The notes: a model not told the origin generated them from the letters alone. Numbered from the stretch's first letter, positions 23,137-32,021 are shown. The stretch: DNA of 32,949 nt from Bacteroidota bacterium (GCA_024743405.1 JANSWP010000082.1:1-32949), one strand, 5' to 3'. Made by a program: numbers and translations.

Positions 23137-24474
23137 ATGAAATCACGTCGAAAGTTTATCAAAAAAATATCTATTGGTGCAGCTGCTACCATCAGTGCGC
23201 CTTCCATTCTTTCTTCTAAAAATGCTCATCAAACATATTTAAAAAGCGATAAAAAAGTCAGTTGGAATGATCATATCCAAATTGCGGTCATTGGACCAGG
23301 TGGAATGGGAATGGCAGATACGACGACAGCACTTTCTGTACCTGGTGTAAAATTGGTTGGAGCTTGTGATTTATATGAACCAAGATTGAATAATGTTCGG
23401 AAAAAGTGGGGAGAAGATTTGTTCTTTACCAGAGATTATCGAGAATTATTGGCTCGGGAAGATATTGATGCGGTGATTATTGCAACACCAGATTTTTGGC
23501 ATAAAGAATTATCGGTTGCAGCCTTGCGGAGTGGAAAAGCTGTTTATGTAGAAAAACCGATGGTTCATCACATAGATGAAGGTCATGCTGTCATTAATGC
23601 TCAAAAAGAGACTGGAAAAACGCTTCAAGTAGGAAGTCAAGGAATGAGTTCTTTGGGTAATGAAAAAGCAAAAAAATTATTTGAAGCGGGTGCAATTGGT
23701 ACATTAAATTATGCAGAAGGTTTTTGGGCACGAAACTCTCCTGGTGGTGCTTGGCAATATTGGGTGCCTAAAGATTGCTCTCCTGAGGAAGTCATGTGGG
23801 AACATTGGTTGAGTAATACAACTAAGCGAGATTTTGATCCTTTACGATTTTTCCGATGGAGAAATTATCGAGAATATGGGACAGGTGTTTCAGGAGATTT
23901 ATTTGTGCATTTATTTTCTAGTTTGCATTACATAACAAGTTCGAAAGGACCTGAAAAGATAATGGCGACGGGTGGTTTGAGGCATTGGAAAGATGGTCGC
24001 GAAGTACCGGATGTACTTATGGGGATGTTTGATTACCCTCAAAGTCAAAGTCATCCTGCTTTCAACCTTTCTCTACGAGTCAATTTTGTCGATGGGACTT
24101 CGGGAAGTACGTTTTTGAGGTTAGTGGGAAGTGAAGGGGCGATGGATGTGACCTGGAATGATGTTTACTTGAAACAAAATAAATCCTACCCAGCTTTTGA
24201 TGACCCACTTTCAAAAACTGAAAAATATCCTTTTGGAAAGAGAAAAGACATTCGACCGCCAGAAGAAATTCATTATAAGGCTGAGGAAGATTACAAAGGT
24301 GCACATTATGATCATTTTGTTAATTTTTTCACGGGCGTACGAAATGGTGAAATGGTAAATGAAGATGCTGTTTTTGGATATCGTGCCGCAGCCCCGGCGA
24401 TATTATGTAATGATAGTTATTTTGATGAAAAAGTGATTCGATGGAATCCAGAGGATATGAAATTAGTGAAATAA
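23137..24474 (+). CDS. Tat-exported Gfo/Idh/MocA family oxidoreductase
   Basis: The N-terminus MKSRRKFIKKISIGAAATIS carries a twin-arginine motif and a hydrophobic stretch, so the folded NAD(P)-containing enzyme is probably exported through Tat. The Rossmann motif is IAVIGPGGMGMA (GPGGMG at 53-58), followed by IIATPDFWHKELSVAAL and the EKP motif (139-141) of the family. The C-terminal half binds substrate (WEHWLSNTTKRDFDPLRFFRWRNY in outline, GDLFVHLFSSLHYITS). Such enzymes oxidise a sugar hydroxyl, often at C3, with a tightly held cofactor. The DUF1080 lipoprotein begins 26 bases after the stop. Exact substrate unknown. Confidence 0.93.
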   Translation: MKSRRKFIKKISIGAAATISAPSILSSKNAHQTYLKSDKKVSWNDHIQIAVIGPGGMGMADTTTALSVPGVKLVGACDLYEPRLNNVRKKWGEDLFFTRDYRELLAREDIDAVIIATPDFWHKELSVAALRSGKAVYVEKPMVHHIDEGHAVINAQKETGKTLQVGSQGMSSLGNEKAKKLFEAGAIGTLNYAEGFWARNSPGGAWQYWVPKDCSPEEVMWEHWLSNTTKRDFDPLRFFRWRNYREYGTGVSGDLFVHLFSSLHYITSSKGPEKIMATGGLRHWKDGREVPDVLMGMFDYPQSQSHPAFNLSLRVNFVDGTSGSTFLRLVGSEGAMDVTWNDVYLKQNKSYPAFDDPLSKTEKYPFGKRKDIRPPEEIHYKAEEDYKGAHYDHFVNFFTGVRNGEMVNEDAVFGYRAAAPAILCNDSYFDEKVIRWNPEDMKLVK

Positions 24475-24500
24475 AAATTTTAAAAAATAAACTTAAAACG

Positions 24501-25244
24501 ATGAAAATTCAACTGCTAGGTCTTTGCTTATTTATTTTTATGTGCGCGTGTAGTTCAGATAAAACTGAACATACAAATCAAGAAGAAAGCGCTGTTCCAG
24601 AAACCACCTATAATCATTTAACGGAAGTTGAAAAAGCAGAAGGATGGCAATTGCTTTTCGATGGGGAAACAACTGGCTTATGGCGTGCTTATCAAAAAGA
24701 GACTTTCCCGAATGGAGGTTGGGAAGTTAATAACGGAGAACTTCATGTTCAAAAAGGAGGCGGTGACATTATTACAAAAGAACAATTTGGAAATTTTGAT
24801 TTGAAAATGGATTTCTTATTGAGCGACACAGCAAATAGTGGTATTTTTTATTTGGCAATTGAGGCACCCGAAATGGCAATTTGGCAGAATTGTCCAGAAT
24901 ATCAAATCCTTGATAATCAGACTTATATTGATATGAATGGCGATATGAGCACGCATTTGACAGCTGAAAATTATGACCTTCAATCCGCTCCAGAAGATTA
25001 TACCAATCCTGTAGGCGAATGGAATACTGCGCGCATTATACATAATAATGGTCATGTGGAACATTGGTTAAATGGTAAAAAAACAGTTGAATATGACATT
25101 GGGTCTGAAGAATGGGAAAGCCTAGTTAAAAAAAGTAAATTCGCTGATTACCCGAAGTATGGACGTGCAAAAAAGGGACATATTGGATTGCAAGATCATG
25201 GGCATTTAGTGAAATTTAGAAATTTGAAAATCAAAAAATTATAA
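24501..25244 (+). CDS. DUF1080 (3-keto-disaccharide hydrolase/lyase) lipoprotein
   Basis: A lipoprotein signal (LLGLCLFIFMCAC, Cys17) is followed by a concanavalin-like jelly roll of the DUF1080 family: EGWQLLFDGETTGLWRAY, WEVNNGELHV, GGDIITKEQFGNFDLKMDF, NSGIFYLAIE, PEYQILDNQ, GEWNTARIIHNNGHVEHWLNG and GHIGLQDHGHLVKFRNLKIK. Family members act on 3-keto-glycosides, breaking the glycosidic bond after oxidation. ATG 24501 gives the clean lipoprotein start; an earlier in-frame start overlaps the upstream gene. The next gene starts five bases after the stop, so the three genes form one operon. Confidence 0.93.
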   Translation: MKIQLLGLCLFIFMCACSSDKTEHTNQEESAVPETTYNHLTEVEKAEGWQLLFDGETTGLWRAYQKETFPNGGWEVNNGELHVQKGGGDIITKEQFGNFDLKMDFLLSDTANSGIFYLAIEAPEMAIWQNCPEYQILDNQTYIDMNGDMSTHLTAENYDLQSAPEDYTNPVGEWNTARIIHNNGHVEHWLNGKKTVEYDIGSEEWESLVKKSKFADYPKYGRAKKGHIGLQDHGHLVKFRNLKIKKL

Positions 25245-25249
25245 TAATT

Positions 25250-26401
25250 ATGAGTCGGAAAATAAGAATGGGAATGGTCGGTGGCGGTAGAGGTGCTTTT
25301 ATTGGGGGAGTCCACAGAATGGCTGCAGCCTTGGATGGGCAGATTGAATTGGTTTGTGGGGCATTTAGTTCAAATGCAGAAAAGTCAAGATTATCGGGTG
25401 AAGATTTGTTTTTGCCAGCCAATAGAGTTTATGGTAGTTTTAAGGAAATGATTTTGAAAGAAAAGGAATTACCGGAAGGGGAAAGAATGGATTTTGTGAG
25501 CATTGTTACGCCTAATCATGTGCATTATGAACCTGCAAAAATGGCTTTAGAAAATGGGTTTCATGTGGTTTGTGATAAACCACTTAGTTTCAATATGGAA
25601 GAAGCACATGATTTGGAAAAAATTGTTAACGAATCAGGATTGATTTTCGCTCTGACTCATAATTATACAGGCTATCCTATGGTAAAACAAGCCCGTGCGA
25701 TGGTCAAAAATGGAGATATTGGGAGTATTCGGAAAATTGTTGTTGAATATCCACAAGGTTGGCTTTCCACCAAATTGGAAGACAGTGACCAAAAGCAGGC
25801 CGCTTGGCGGACTGATCCTACCAAAAGTGGAATCGCTGGAGCTATGGGAGATATTGGTACCCATGCTGAGAACTTGGCTGAATACATTACGGGGCTTAAG
25901 ATTACCGAAATGTGTGCTGACTTAAGTGCATTTGTTGATGGCCGTTTATTGGATGATGATGGGAATGTGCTTTTAAGATTTGATAATGGAGCCAAAGGGA
26001 TTTTACATGCCAGTCAGATATCTGTAGGAGAAGAAAATAATTTGAACATTCGAGTTTATGGTACACTAGCAGGACTTGAATGGCATCAAATGGAACCTAA
26101 TACACTTTGTGTAAAATGGCGAGACAAACCACTTGAAATTTTACGAACAGGAGTAGGAGAATTGTACCCTGAAACGCAAGCACATACTCGAATACCAGCA
26201 GGACATCCAGAGGGTTATTTGGAAGCATTTGCGAGTATCTATCGAAATTTTGCTTTTTGTGTGAGAGCTCGATTGGAAGGGAAGGAAGTTGATCCGCTTT
26301 ATATGGATTTTCCTTCGGTTTCGGATGGGGTTCGGGGTATGCAATTTATTGAAAGGGTCGTAGCGTCGAGTGCGAGCGAAGAGAAATGGTTGAAATTTTA
26401 A
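25250..26401 (+). CDS. Cytosolic Gfo/Idh/MocA family oxidoreductase
   Basis: No signal peptide is present. The Rossmann motif is RMGMVGGGRGAFIGGVHR (GGGRGA at 11-16), with FVSIVTPNHVHYEPAKMAL and the DKP motif (109-111) that takes the place of EKP. Later blocks are GAMGDIGTHAENLAEYITGL, with the catalytic Asp/His pair, and AGHPEGYLEAFASIYRNF. It should oxidise or reduce a sugar or inositol-like compound with NAD(H). Five bases from the DUF1080 gene, it probably reduces the 3-keto-sugar released outside or finishes its catabolism. The cellular division (Tat-exported, lipoprotein, cytosolic) across the three genes is notable. Confidence 0.93.
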   Translation: MSRKIRMGMVGGGRGAFIGGVHRMAAALDGQIELVCGAFSSNAEKSRLSGEDLFLPANRVYGSFKEMILKEKELPEGERMDFVSIVTPNHVHYEPAKMALENGFHVVCDKPLSFNMEEAHDLEKIVNESGLIFALTHNYTGYPMVKQARAMVKNGDIGSIRKIVVEYPQGWLSTKLEDSDQKQAAWRTDPTKSGIAGAMGDIGTHAENLAEYITGLKITEMCADLSAFVDGRLLDDDGNVLLRFDNGAKGILHASQISVGEENNLNIRVYGTLAGLEWHQMEPNTLCVKWRDKPLEILRTGVGELYPETQAHTRIPAGHPEGYLEAFASIYRNFAFCVRARLEGKEVDPLYMDFPSVSDGVRGMQFIERVVASSASEEKWLKF

Positions 26402-26421
26402 TTAGGTGAAAAAGCATCCTT

Positions 26422-27651
26422 ATGAAAAAGTATCATTTTCTGATTTCAGTGCTAGCCTTTTTTATAGGGACTAGTATGCTTTTTTCACAAGAAGCTTTCA
26501 CTGTCGAAACCGTCCCAAATCCTACTGATGGTGGGAGAGGGTATGTTAGTGATCCAAATAATTACCTATCAACTTCTGATAAGGCAACGCTAAATTCGTT
26601 GATTGCAAGTTTGGAAGATTCTTCAACAGCACAGATTGCGGTTGTTGTTTTAGAATCAATTGGATATGATAATCCTAAAGAATTTACAACTCGTCTCTTT
26701 AATCATTGGGGAATTGGCCAGGCAGATGTAGATAATGGATTGCTCATTTTGTCGGTTATGGATCAGCGACGGACGGAATTTGAGACCGGATATGGTTTAG
26801 AAGGAGTACTTCCAGACTTGATTTGTTATAGAGTTGGAATGCAAGAATTAGTGCCTCATTTTAAGTTGGGAGATTATGGTGCAGGACTTATTGCTGCGGT
26901 TTCAAGATTTAAAAAAATATTAGAAGATCCTAATTCAGTTTCCGAAATTAGAAGCCTCAAAGGTCCCGGAAGCCGAAGTCCGATACCCGGTATTCCAGTG
27001 CCTTTATTTTGGTATATTTTAGTCAATTTGATTTATCATTTAGCGATTTGTATATGGGTATTATTGACACTTTGGAATAAGGAAGATCTATATGATAAAT
27101 ATAAGTCGATCGAAAAGGTATATGGATGGTGGCTAGGCATTCCTTTCCCGATTCCTTATTTTTTGATAATGCCGATATTGAAAAATCAATTAAAAAAATT
27201 GCGAAATGAACCTCGGTTTAGTAACGAATCAGGGAAAGCACTTCGAAAGTTGAGCGAGGAAGAAGAGGATGAATTCTTGAAATCTGGTCAAATAATTGAA
27301 GAGGGAATTGGTTCCGTTGATTATGATGTCTGGATTTCAGCTGATCATGAAGAGATACTAATTTTACGTTATGCTCGCCGATTTTCAAAATATTCCAAAT
27401 GTCCTAAATGTGAGTTTAAAACCTACTACCTAGCTCATTCTCATACGGTTCAGCATGCTACACGATACTCTAGCGGTAAGCATCTGAAACAGTACGAATG
27501 TAAAAATTGTGGTTATATAAATCAGGTGTACACTACCCTTCCGCGCATTACTCAATCAAGTGGTGGCGGTGGTTTTTCTGGCGGTGGTGGTGGCGGCAGT
27601 TCATTTGGTGGCGGTTCTTCTGGTGGTGGTGGAGCAGGGGTAAGTTGGTAA
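26422..27651 (+). CDS. TPM-domain membrane protein with zinc ribbon and Gly-rich tail
   Basis: A signal peptide (FLISVLAFFIGTSMLFSQ) leads into a TPM domain (GYVSDPNNYLSTSDKATLNSL, AQIAVVVLESIGYDNP, WGIGQADVDNGLLILSVMDQRRTEFETGYGLEG in outline), two transmembrane helices (PLFWYILVNLIYHLAICIWVL and IPFPIPYFLIMPI), a cytoplasmic region with a CPKC...CKNC zinc ribbon, and a Gly/Ser tail of (SGGGG)-type repeats. TPM proteins of the YgcG/Psb32 type are thought to help assembly or repair of membrane complexes; phosphatase activity has been reported for plant members. It starts 20 bases after the sugar cassette and may be read through from it, though no functional link is evident. Confidence 0.85.
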   Translation: MKKYHFLISVLAFFIGTSMLFSQEAFTVETVPNPTDGGRGYVSDPNNYLSTSDKATLNSLIASLEDSSTAQIAVVVLESIGYDNPKEFTTRLFNHWGIGQADVDNGLLILSVMDQRRTEFETGYGLEGVLPDLICYRVGMQELVPHFKLGDYGAGLIAAVSRFKKILEDPNSVSEIRSLKGPGSRSPIPGIPVPLFWYILVNLIYHLAICIWVLLTLWNKEDLYDKYKSIEKVYGWWLGIPFPIPYFLIMPILKNQLKKLRNEPRFSNESGKALRKLSEEEEDEFLKSGQIIEEGIGSVDYDVWISADHEEILILRYARRFSKYSKCPKCEFKTYYLAHSHTVQHATRYSSGKHLKQYECKNCGYINQVYTTLPRITQSSGGGGFSGGGGGGSSFGGGSSGGGGAGVSW

Positions 27652-27733
27652 ATAGGAATCCTTTTTGCATAGTACCTTTTTTAATAAGACGAACTCACCT
27701 TGTAAAGATCATTTCAAATTCCAAAATGTCTAT

Positions 27734-27741
27734 TAATTTTG
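27734..27741 (+). promoter_or_regulatory. Candidate -7 box upstream of the S9 peptidase gene
   Basis: TAATTTTG matches TAnnTTTG. A TTTC (27712-27715) sits 18 bases upstream as a weak -33 box. The start codon is about 90 bases downstream. Confidence 0.3.
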
Positions 27742-27831
27742 TGCGCATTTACAATGTGTGTGCTATTTTTTGGGTTGAAATATTCGATATGTAAATTCCA
27801 GCACAAATATTTATAACAAATTAAAATCACC

Positions 27832-29817
27832 ATGAACCGGAATTCTATTATTACTTCCCTATTCCTTTTCTTTTGCTTTTTTATGTCGGCACAAGAAGAG
27901 ATGAATCTTATTCCCAGGACAGAATTATTCAAGGAAAAAGATATCGTTAGTGTTCAGATTGCGAAAGACGGGAAAAACATTTTTTATCAAAAACCTGGCG
28001 CAGATGGTTTAATTTATTATCGAACGACGCAACAACCACATTTCGAAAGAGAATTAATTTATGATGGTTTTGTGCAAAGTTGGGCAACGACACATAATGG
28101 AGGAGTTATCGCTGTTGTAAGAGAAGACACAATCAGCAAAGTTTTTTATACGAATATGCGTAATCGCAAACATGTTGATATTAGCCCTTTTGCATTTTCT
28201 CAATTAAGTTTTGTGAGTCAAAGTCTAAAGTTTCCAAATAAAGTTGCTATCAATTTAACAGCAAAAGAAGATATTAAAAGTGGTTATTATTTACTTGATT
28301 TGAGTAATGGAAGAACAAAAAAATTAGGTAGGTTTTCGGCTTATAACCAAATATGGTTTGATGATATGTTTCAAGCGGTTGCAGCAATGTCCAGTAATGA
28401 TTTGGGAGGAAACACTTTGTATCGAAAAGCAGAGGGACAATGGTTTGAAATCTATGGATATCCTTTTGATGTAGGCATGTTTTTAGGCGGTTTTCAAAAG
28501 GTGCTTTCTGTGAGTAATGATGGAAAAACCATTTATGCTACTGATAATTGGCAAAAGGATAAAACGACCCTTATTTCAATTGATAAAGAAACTGGCGAGA
28601 TTACAGAATTAGCAAGTGATGACAGAGCTGATATTATTCCATTTGTACCCACAATTGATGTTATTACTGGAAAGGTTGCTGCTGTAGTTTCTCTGTTTGC
28701 GGATTCGAAAAGGCATGTCGTAAATGAAGATTTTCAATTAGATTTTGAATTTTTGAATAATGAAATTAAAGGTGATGTGGGTTATGTAAACATGAGTGCA
28801 GATGGCAAGTTATGGATTGTACGAAAATTGGATGGTGGTCCGATTCAATATTATTTATTTAATCGGGAACAACGGGAATTAAAAGAAATTTTCAATGATT
28901 ATGCTCACTTGAAAGGGTACGAATTAGCTCAAAGAACTGCCTTTTCGGTAAAGACACGAGATGGACTAGAATTACCCGTTCATGTTTATTTGCCCCCAGG
29001 TTTGGATTATGATGGAAATGGAATTCCTTCTGTACCTATGCCAACAATTGTTTATGTTCATGGTGGACCTTGGTCTGGTATAGCTCAATGGAACCAATGG
29101 TTTCATACACGTAATTTCCAATTACTGGCAAATCGAGGATATGCGGTCATCAATATGGAATTTCGTGGCTCATCAGGGATGGGTAAATCGATGGTAGATG
29201 CAGGTGATCAACAATGGGGTGAAAATATGCACAATGATATTGTTGATGTTGCTAATTGGGCAACAAAAAACAGCATAGCTTACAAAGGAAAAATGGCGCT
29301 TTGGGGATGGTCTTATGGAGGTTATGCAACCAATTATGCGTTAGGAAAATCTCCTGATTTATTTCAGTGTGGAATATCGATGTATAGTCCAGCCGATTTG
29401 TATGAATTTTGCAAACTCGATTTTACGGATAACGATCTTTGGAGAAATAGAGTTGGCGACCCGAATACAGAAGAAGGTGCTGCGTTGCTGAAACAATATT
29501 CGGCGACTACACATATTGAATCTATACAAAGTCCAATACTATTAACCACAGGGGGTAAGGATGAAAGAGTACCTCAAAGTCATGTTGATGATTTTGCGGA
29601 TGCACTCGCGGATGCGAATAAAGAGGTGATCTATTTTTATTATCCAGAAGAAGTCCATGATTATCGGTTACCTGAAAGTTGGATTTCATTTTGGGCAATT
29701 GCAGAGCGATTTCTCCAAGATAATATCGGTGGGCGTACAGAACCTCGAAAAGAGGATATTGAAAAAGGGAATTTTAAAGTGGTTTATGGCGAAGATTATA
29801 TTTCTACGTTAGAGTAA
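27832..29817 (+). CDS. Secreted S9 family (prolyl oligopeptidase-like) serine peptidase
   Basis: The 661-residue protein has a signal peptide (IITSLFLFFCFFMSAQEE), an N-terminal beta-propeller (about residues 25-370) and a C-terminal alpha/beta hydrolase. The catalytic triad is visible: Ser494 in GWSYGGYATNYAL, Asp577 in TTGGKDERVP and His609 in EEVHDYRLPES. The oxyanion region reads TIVYVHGGPWSGIAQWNQWF. This is the layout of DPP IV/acylaminoacyl peptidase-type S9 enzymes, which release short peptides in the periplasm or outside. No sorting domain is present at the C-terminus. It is a single-gene unit ending in a strong terminator. Confidence 0.94.
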   Translation: MNRNSIITSLFLFFCFFMSAQEEMNLIPRTELFKEKDIVSVQIAKDGKNIFYQKPGADGLIYYRTTQQPHFERELIYDGFVQSWATTHNGGVIAVVREDTISKVFYTNMRNRKHVDISPFAFSQLSFVSQSLKFPNKVAINLTAKEDIKSGYYLLDLSNGRTKKLGRFSAYNQIWFDDMFQAVAAMSSNDLGGNTLYRKAEGQWFEIYGYPFDVGMFLGGFQKVLSVSNDGKTIYATDNWQKDKTTLISIDKETGEITELASDDRADIIPFVPTIDVITGKVAAVVSLFADSKRHVVNEDFQLDFEFLNNEIKGDVGYVNMSADGKLWIVRKLDGGPIQYYLFNREQRELKEIFNDYAHLKGYELAQRTAFSVKTRDGLELPVHVYLPPGLDYDGNGIPSVPMPTIVYVHGGPWSGIAQWNQWFHTRNFQLLANRGYAVINMEFRGSSGMGKSMVDAGDQQWGENMHNDIVDVANWATKNSIAYKGKMALWGWSYGGYATNYALGKSPDLFQCGISMYSPADLYEFCKLDFTDNDLWRNRVGDPNTEEGAALLKQYSATTHIESIQSPILLTTGGKDERVPQSHVDDFADALADANKEVIYFYYPEEVHDYRLPESWISFWAIAERFLQDNIGGRTEPRKEDIEKGNFKVVYGEDYISTLE

Positions 29818-29837
29818 ATCTTAGGCAGGAATTTGTT

Positions 29838-29879
29838 AAAAATATAGGCAATCAACATGAGTTGGTTGCCTATATTTTT
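29838..29879. terminator. Bidirectional terminator between convergent genes
   Basis: AAAAATATAGGCAATCAAC and GTTGGTTGCCTATATTTTT form a 19-bp stem with one G-T pair and loop ATGA. T-runs lie on both strands, so it can end the plus-strand peptidase and the minus-strand small gene. Confidence 0.92.
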
Positions 29880-29886
29880 GTATAAG

Positions 29887-30366
29887 CTAGCTTTTTTGTA
29901 TTAAATCATTAATTGCAACAGCATATCCATGATCTAATTTTTTCTTATCGGCCTCATATTTTTGTTGAATCTGAGCGACTATATTTTTTGGCAATCTTGA
30001 TGCATCTAAGTTGTATTGCTCAATTATTCTCCTGACTCCGACGCTTGCTTGCCTGCGCTTATTCTGATCTACCCTTTTTGTGATTTTATCAAAGACACTT
30101 GAAGGGGCTGTCGGCACATTTGGATCTTTCGAATTGTGCTGTTTGGCAGCCTCAATGTGATTTTTGATCAAATCTAATATGCTAACCGGTGGCTTACCTT
30201 TTTCGGCTCTTTTTTGCTGTATTTTTTTATCTAGACCTCCAAGTTTATCTTTCAAAAAGTCAAAAACGGTTGGGTCAGCAGTTGGTTCTTTTGGGTTCGC
30301 AGCATTTTTCTTTTATACGTCCTCAATCGTTTTAAGAATCATGTTGAAAATCTTTCCGTTTGCCAT
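29887..30366 (-). pseudogene. Small unknown protein gene with internal repeat, interrupted by an in-frame TAA
   Basis: From ATG 30366 the frame reads MANGKIFNMILKTIEDV, meets TAA at codon 18 (30313-30315), then continues without interruption as KKNAANPKEPTADPTVFDFL and on to the stop at 29887. The coding character does not change across the TAA, and the part after it contains the first of two related units (NPKEPTADPTVFDFLKDKL and DPNVPTAPSSVFDKITKRV, about 50 residues apart), so the stop splits one real gene. A shorter product of 122 residues could start at TTG 30255. The protein is charged, Lys-rich and helical with no signal peptide or membrane segment. I do not recognise the family. It is cut from the glycosyltransferase by 145 bases in which I see no gene. 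Confidence 0.6.
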
Positions 30367-30511
30367 GTGTTAAGTTGAATTATTAGGCAAGAATTTTTTG
30401 TGTTTAGGATTTTGAAATTTCTACAGTAGTTCCACAAAGTATTTCTTGCTTGCTTGAATGAATGAAATGAATATTGCTAAGACGAGAATTTTACAATTAG
30501 TAATACCCATT

Positions 30512-31831
30512 TTAGAATCCATTCAATTTTGCTTGCAAACTAGATTTTTTTGGATTCCAGACATTGTCATAAGATTTTTGGAAAAAGAATTCATCAAAAT
30601 AAGCTCTACTCCGAACGAGTCTTAAATACCAGCCTGTATAAATCTTCATCAATGGTACATAATACCAAAGGTATCGTTCTTCTTCTTTGCGTTCTGAAAA
30701 ATATCTAATGGTAGCCATTTGCATATACCCTGCAACCATATAAAGAGTGATATTCATTGGGATAACCCAATGCAAAGAATGTTAGAAATTCAGGATCAAA
30801 TCAATAATGTAAATCCACCAGATAATGTCTAAAATAATATTGTAAAAAATATTTTCAAAAGAGGCAAAGAAGTTTGACCAATTAAAATTAGAGTTAGGGG
30901 CGAAAATATCCGCATGTTTTCTTACACGAAACCGAATGATAGATTTATCCCAGCGAAGGCGCTGTTTCGTTAAGACTTTCCACTTATTAGGGGCACTTGT
31001 GAGACAAACTGCCTTTGGCTCGAATACGGTTTTATAACCTGATTTTCGAATTTTGATTGTAATATCACCATCTAATCTAGGCCCAATGTCCCAGCCTCCA
31101 ACTGCATTTGTTGCTTCTTTTTTGAAAGCACCAAATGCACCTGAAATGATTTTATAAATGCCTAGTTCAGAGGAAATCATTCGCCCAACAGAAATCGTTT
31201 TCAAATACTCGATCGCCTGCATACGAGCACATAAAGTGTCCTTATGGTTTCGGACTTTTACATTTCCTCCTACTGCCCCAATTCTTTGATCCATATAGAA
31301 TGGAACTAAAATATTTTCAATTGCGTCTCGGTCAAAGGAACAATCTGCATCAAGGTGAACGATATATTTTCCTTTTGAATTTCGAAGCGCTAAATTGGCA
31401 GCAGAAGCTTTTCCTCCGCGCATATTATTACGTAAAAATTTCGTAATTAAACCTCTTGCTAATAAGCTCCTCACAATGATTGGGGTATCATCATCTGAGC
31501 CATCGTCAACGATTATTAGTTCGAAATTTTGATAGGTCTGTTCTTTTAGAGATAAAACTAATTTGTAGATGTTTTTGCCTTCGTTTTTACCAGGGACAAT
31601 GATGGAAATTAGAGGGTTATCAGCCCTCAAAGCAGATTTTGCCAATTCCCATTATCGTTTTCGTTTTTTGTTGGTTAATTTATATTTGATGATCAACCAA
31701 TACTCCGCTAGAATATATCTTGTCAATTCAAATAGGACAAAAAACCAAAATACGCGGACAAATTTTCCTAAGCCAACTTCTGTCCAGTACTGGAGATACT
31801 CAGGTAAGAAATATTCTGTTATTGGATGCAT
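30512..31831 (-). pseudogene. Membrane glycosyltransferase family 2 (processive type), broken by two in-frame TAA codons
   Basis: One frame of 440 codons runs from ATG 31831 to TAA 30512 but contains TAA at codon 60 (31652-31654) and codon 350 (30782-30784). The pieces together make a normal BcsA/PgaC-like enzyme: an N-terminal helix (FVRVFWFFVLFELTRYILAE), GT-A domain ISIIVPGKNEGKN, IIVDDGSDDDTP, DAD (VHLDADCSFD), acceptor-site Asp in RLDGDITIKI, and QRLRW, then a C-terminal membrane part (NIILDIIWWIYIIDLIL, then after the stop HWVIPMNITLYMVAGYMQ). The largest open piece (30782-31645, from TTG) holds the catalytic core. It would have made an exopolysaccharide with GlcNAc-like sugar. All catalytic motifs are intact, so inactivation is recent, or the stops are sequence errors or are read through. 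Confidence 0.85.
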
Positions 31832-31871
31832 TAAAATTTTGAATTCGAATAGGGGATAAGGTCGTAAATGT

Positions 31872-31952
31872 GAAAAAGCCTCCCGCCTATTAATTGAGGA
31901 TAGATTAAGCTGTTTTTGGTCTAACTTTTAAAGAAATAATACTTGCGGGAGG
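31872..31952 (-). other. GC-rich inverted repeat with T-run, leader or terminator-like element upstream of the glycosyltransferase
   Basis: On the minus strand CCTCCCGC and GCGGGAGG (8 bp) enclose a 58-base loop and run into CTTTTTC, about 40 bases before the glycosyltransferase ATG. It could be an attenuator or the end of a small RNA. It is unusually GC-rich for this AT-rich window. Confidence 0.4.
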
Positions 31953-31976
31953 GTTCATTTTTTTTGATGAAAAGAC

Positions 31977-32021
31977 AAAAAAGCGTGTCGCCGTAGGATA
32001 AAAATACCCGTCAAGCGACAC
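31977..32021 (-). terminator. Rho-independent terminator of the truncated minus-strand gene
   Basis: On the minus strand GTGTCGC and GCGACAC form a 7-bp stem with a 23-base loop, followed by GC and TTTTTT. An inner GTA/TAC pair may extend it. It lies 66 bases after the stop of the remnant gene. Confidence 0.7.

Noticed and set aside
27507-27794. Plus-strand frame with Trp/Gly-rich translation overlapping the TPM gene tail
   Set aside because: It is the alternate frame of the GGTGGTGG low-complexity tail; the Trp-rich product is a composition artefact.
29887-31831. Alternative genetic code in which TAA is read as an amino acid
   Set aside because: TAA is the stop codon of most intact genes here (for example frr, truA, porP/sprF, sulP) right at the expected protein ends, so the code is standard. 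Local decay, error or limited readthrough is more likely.
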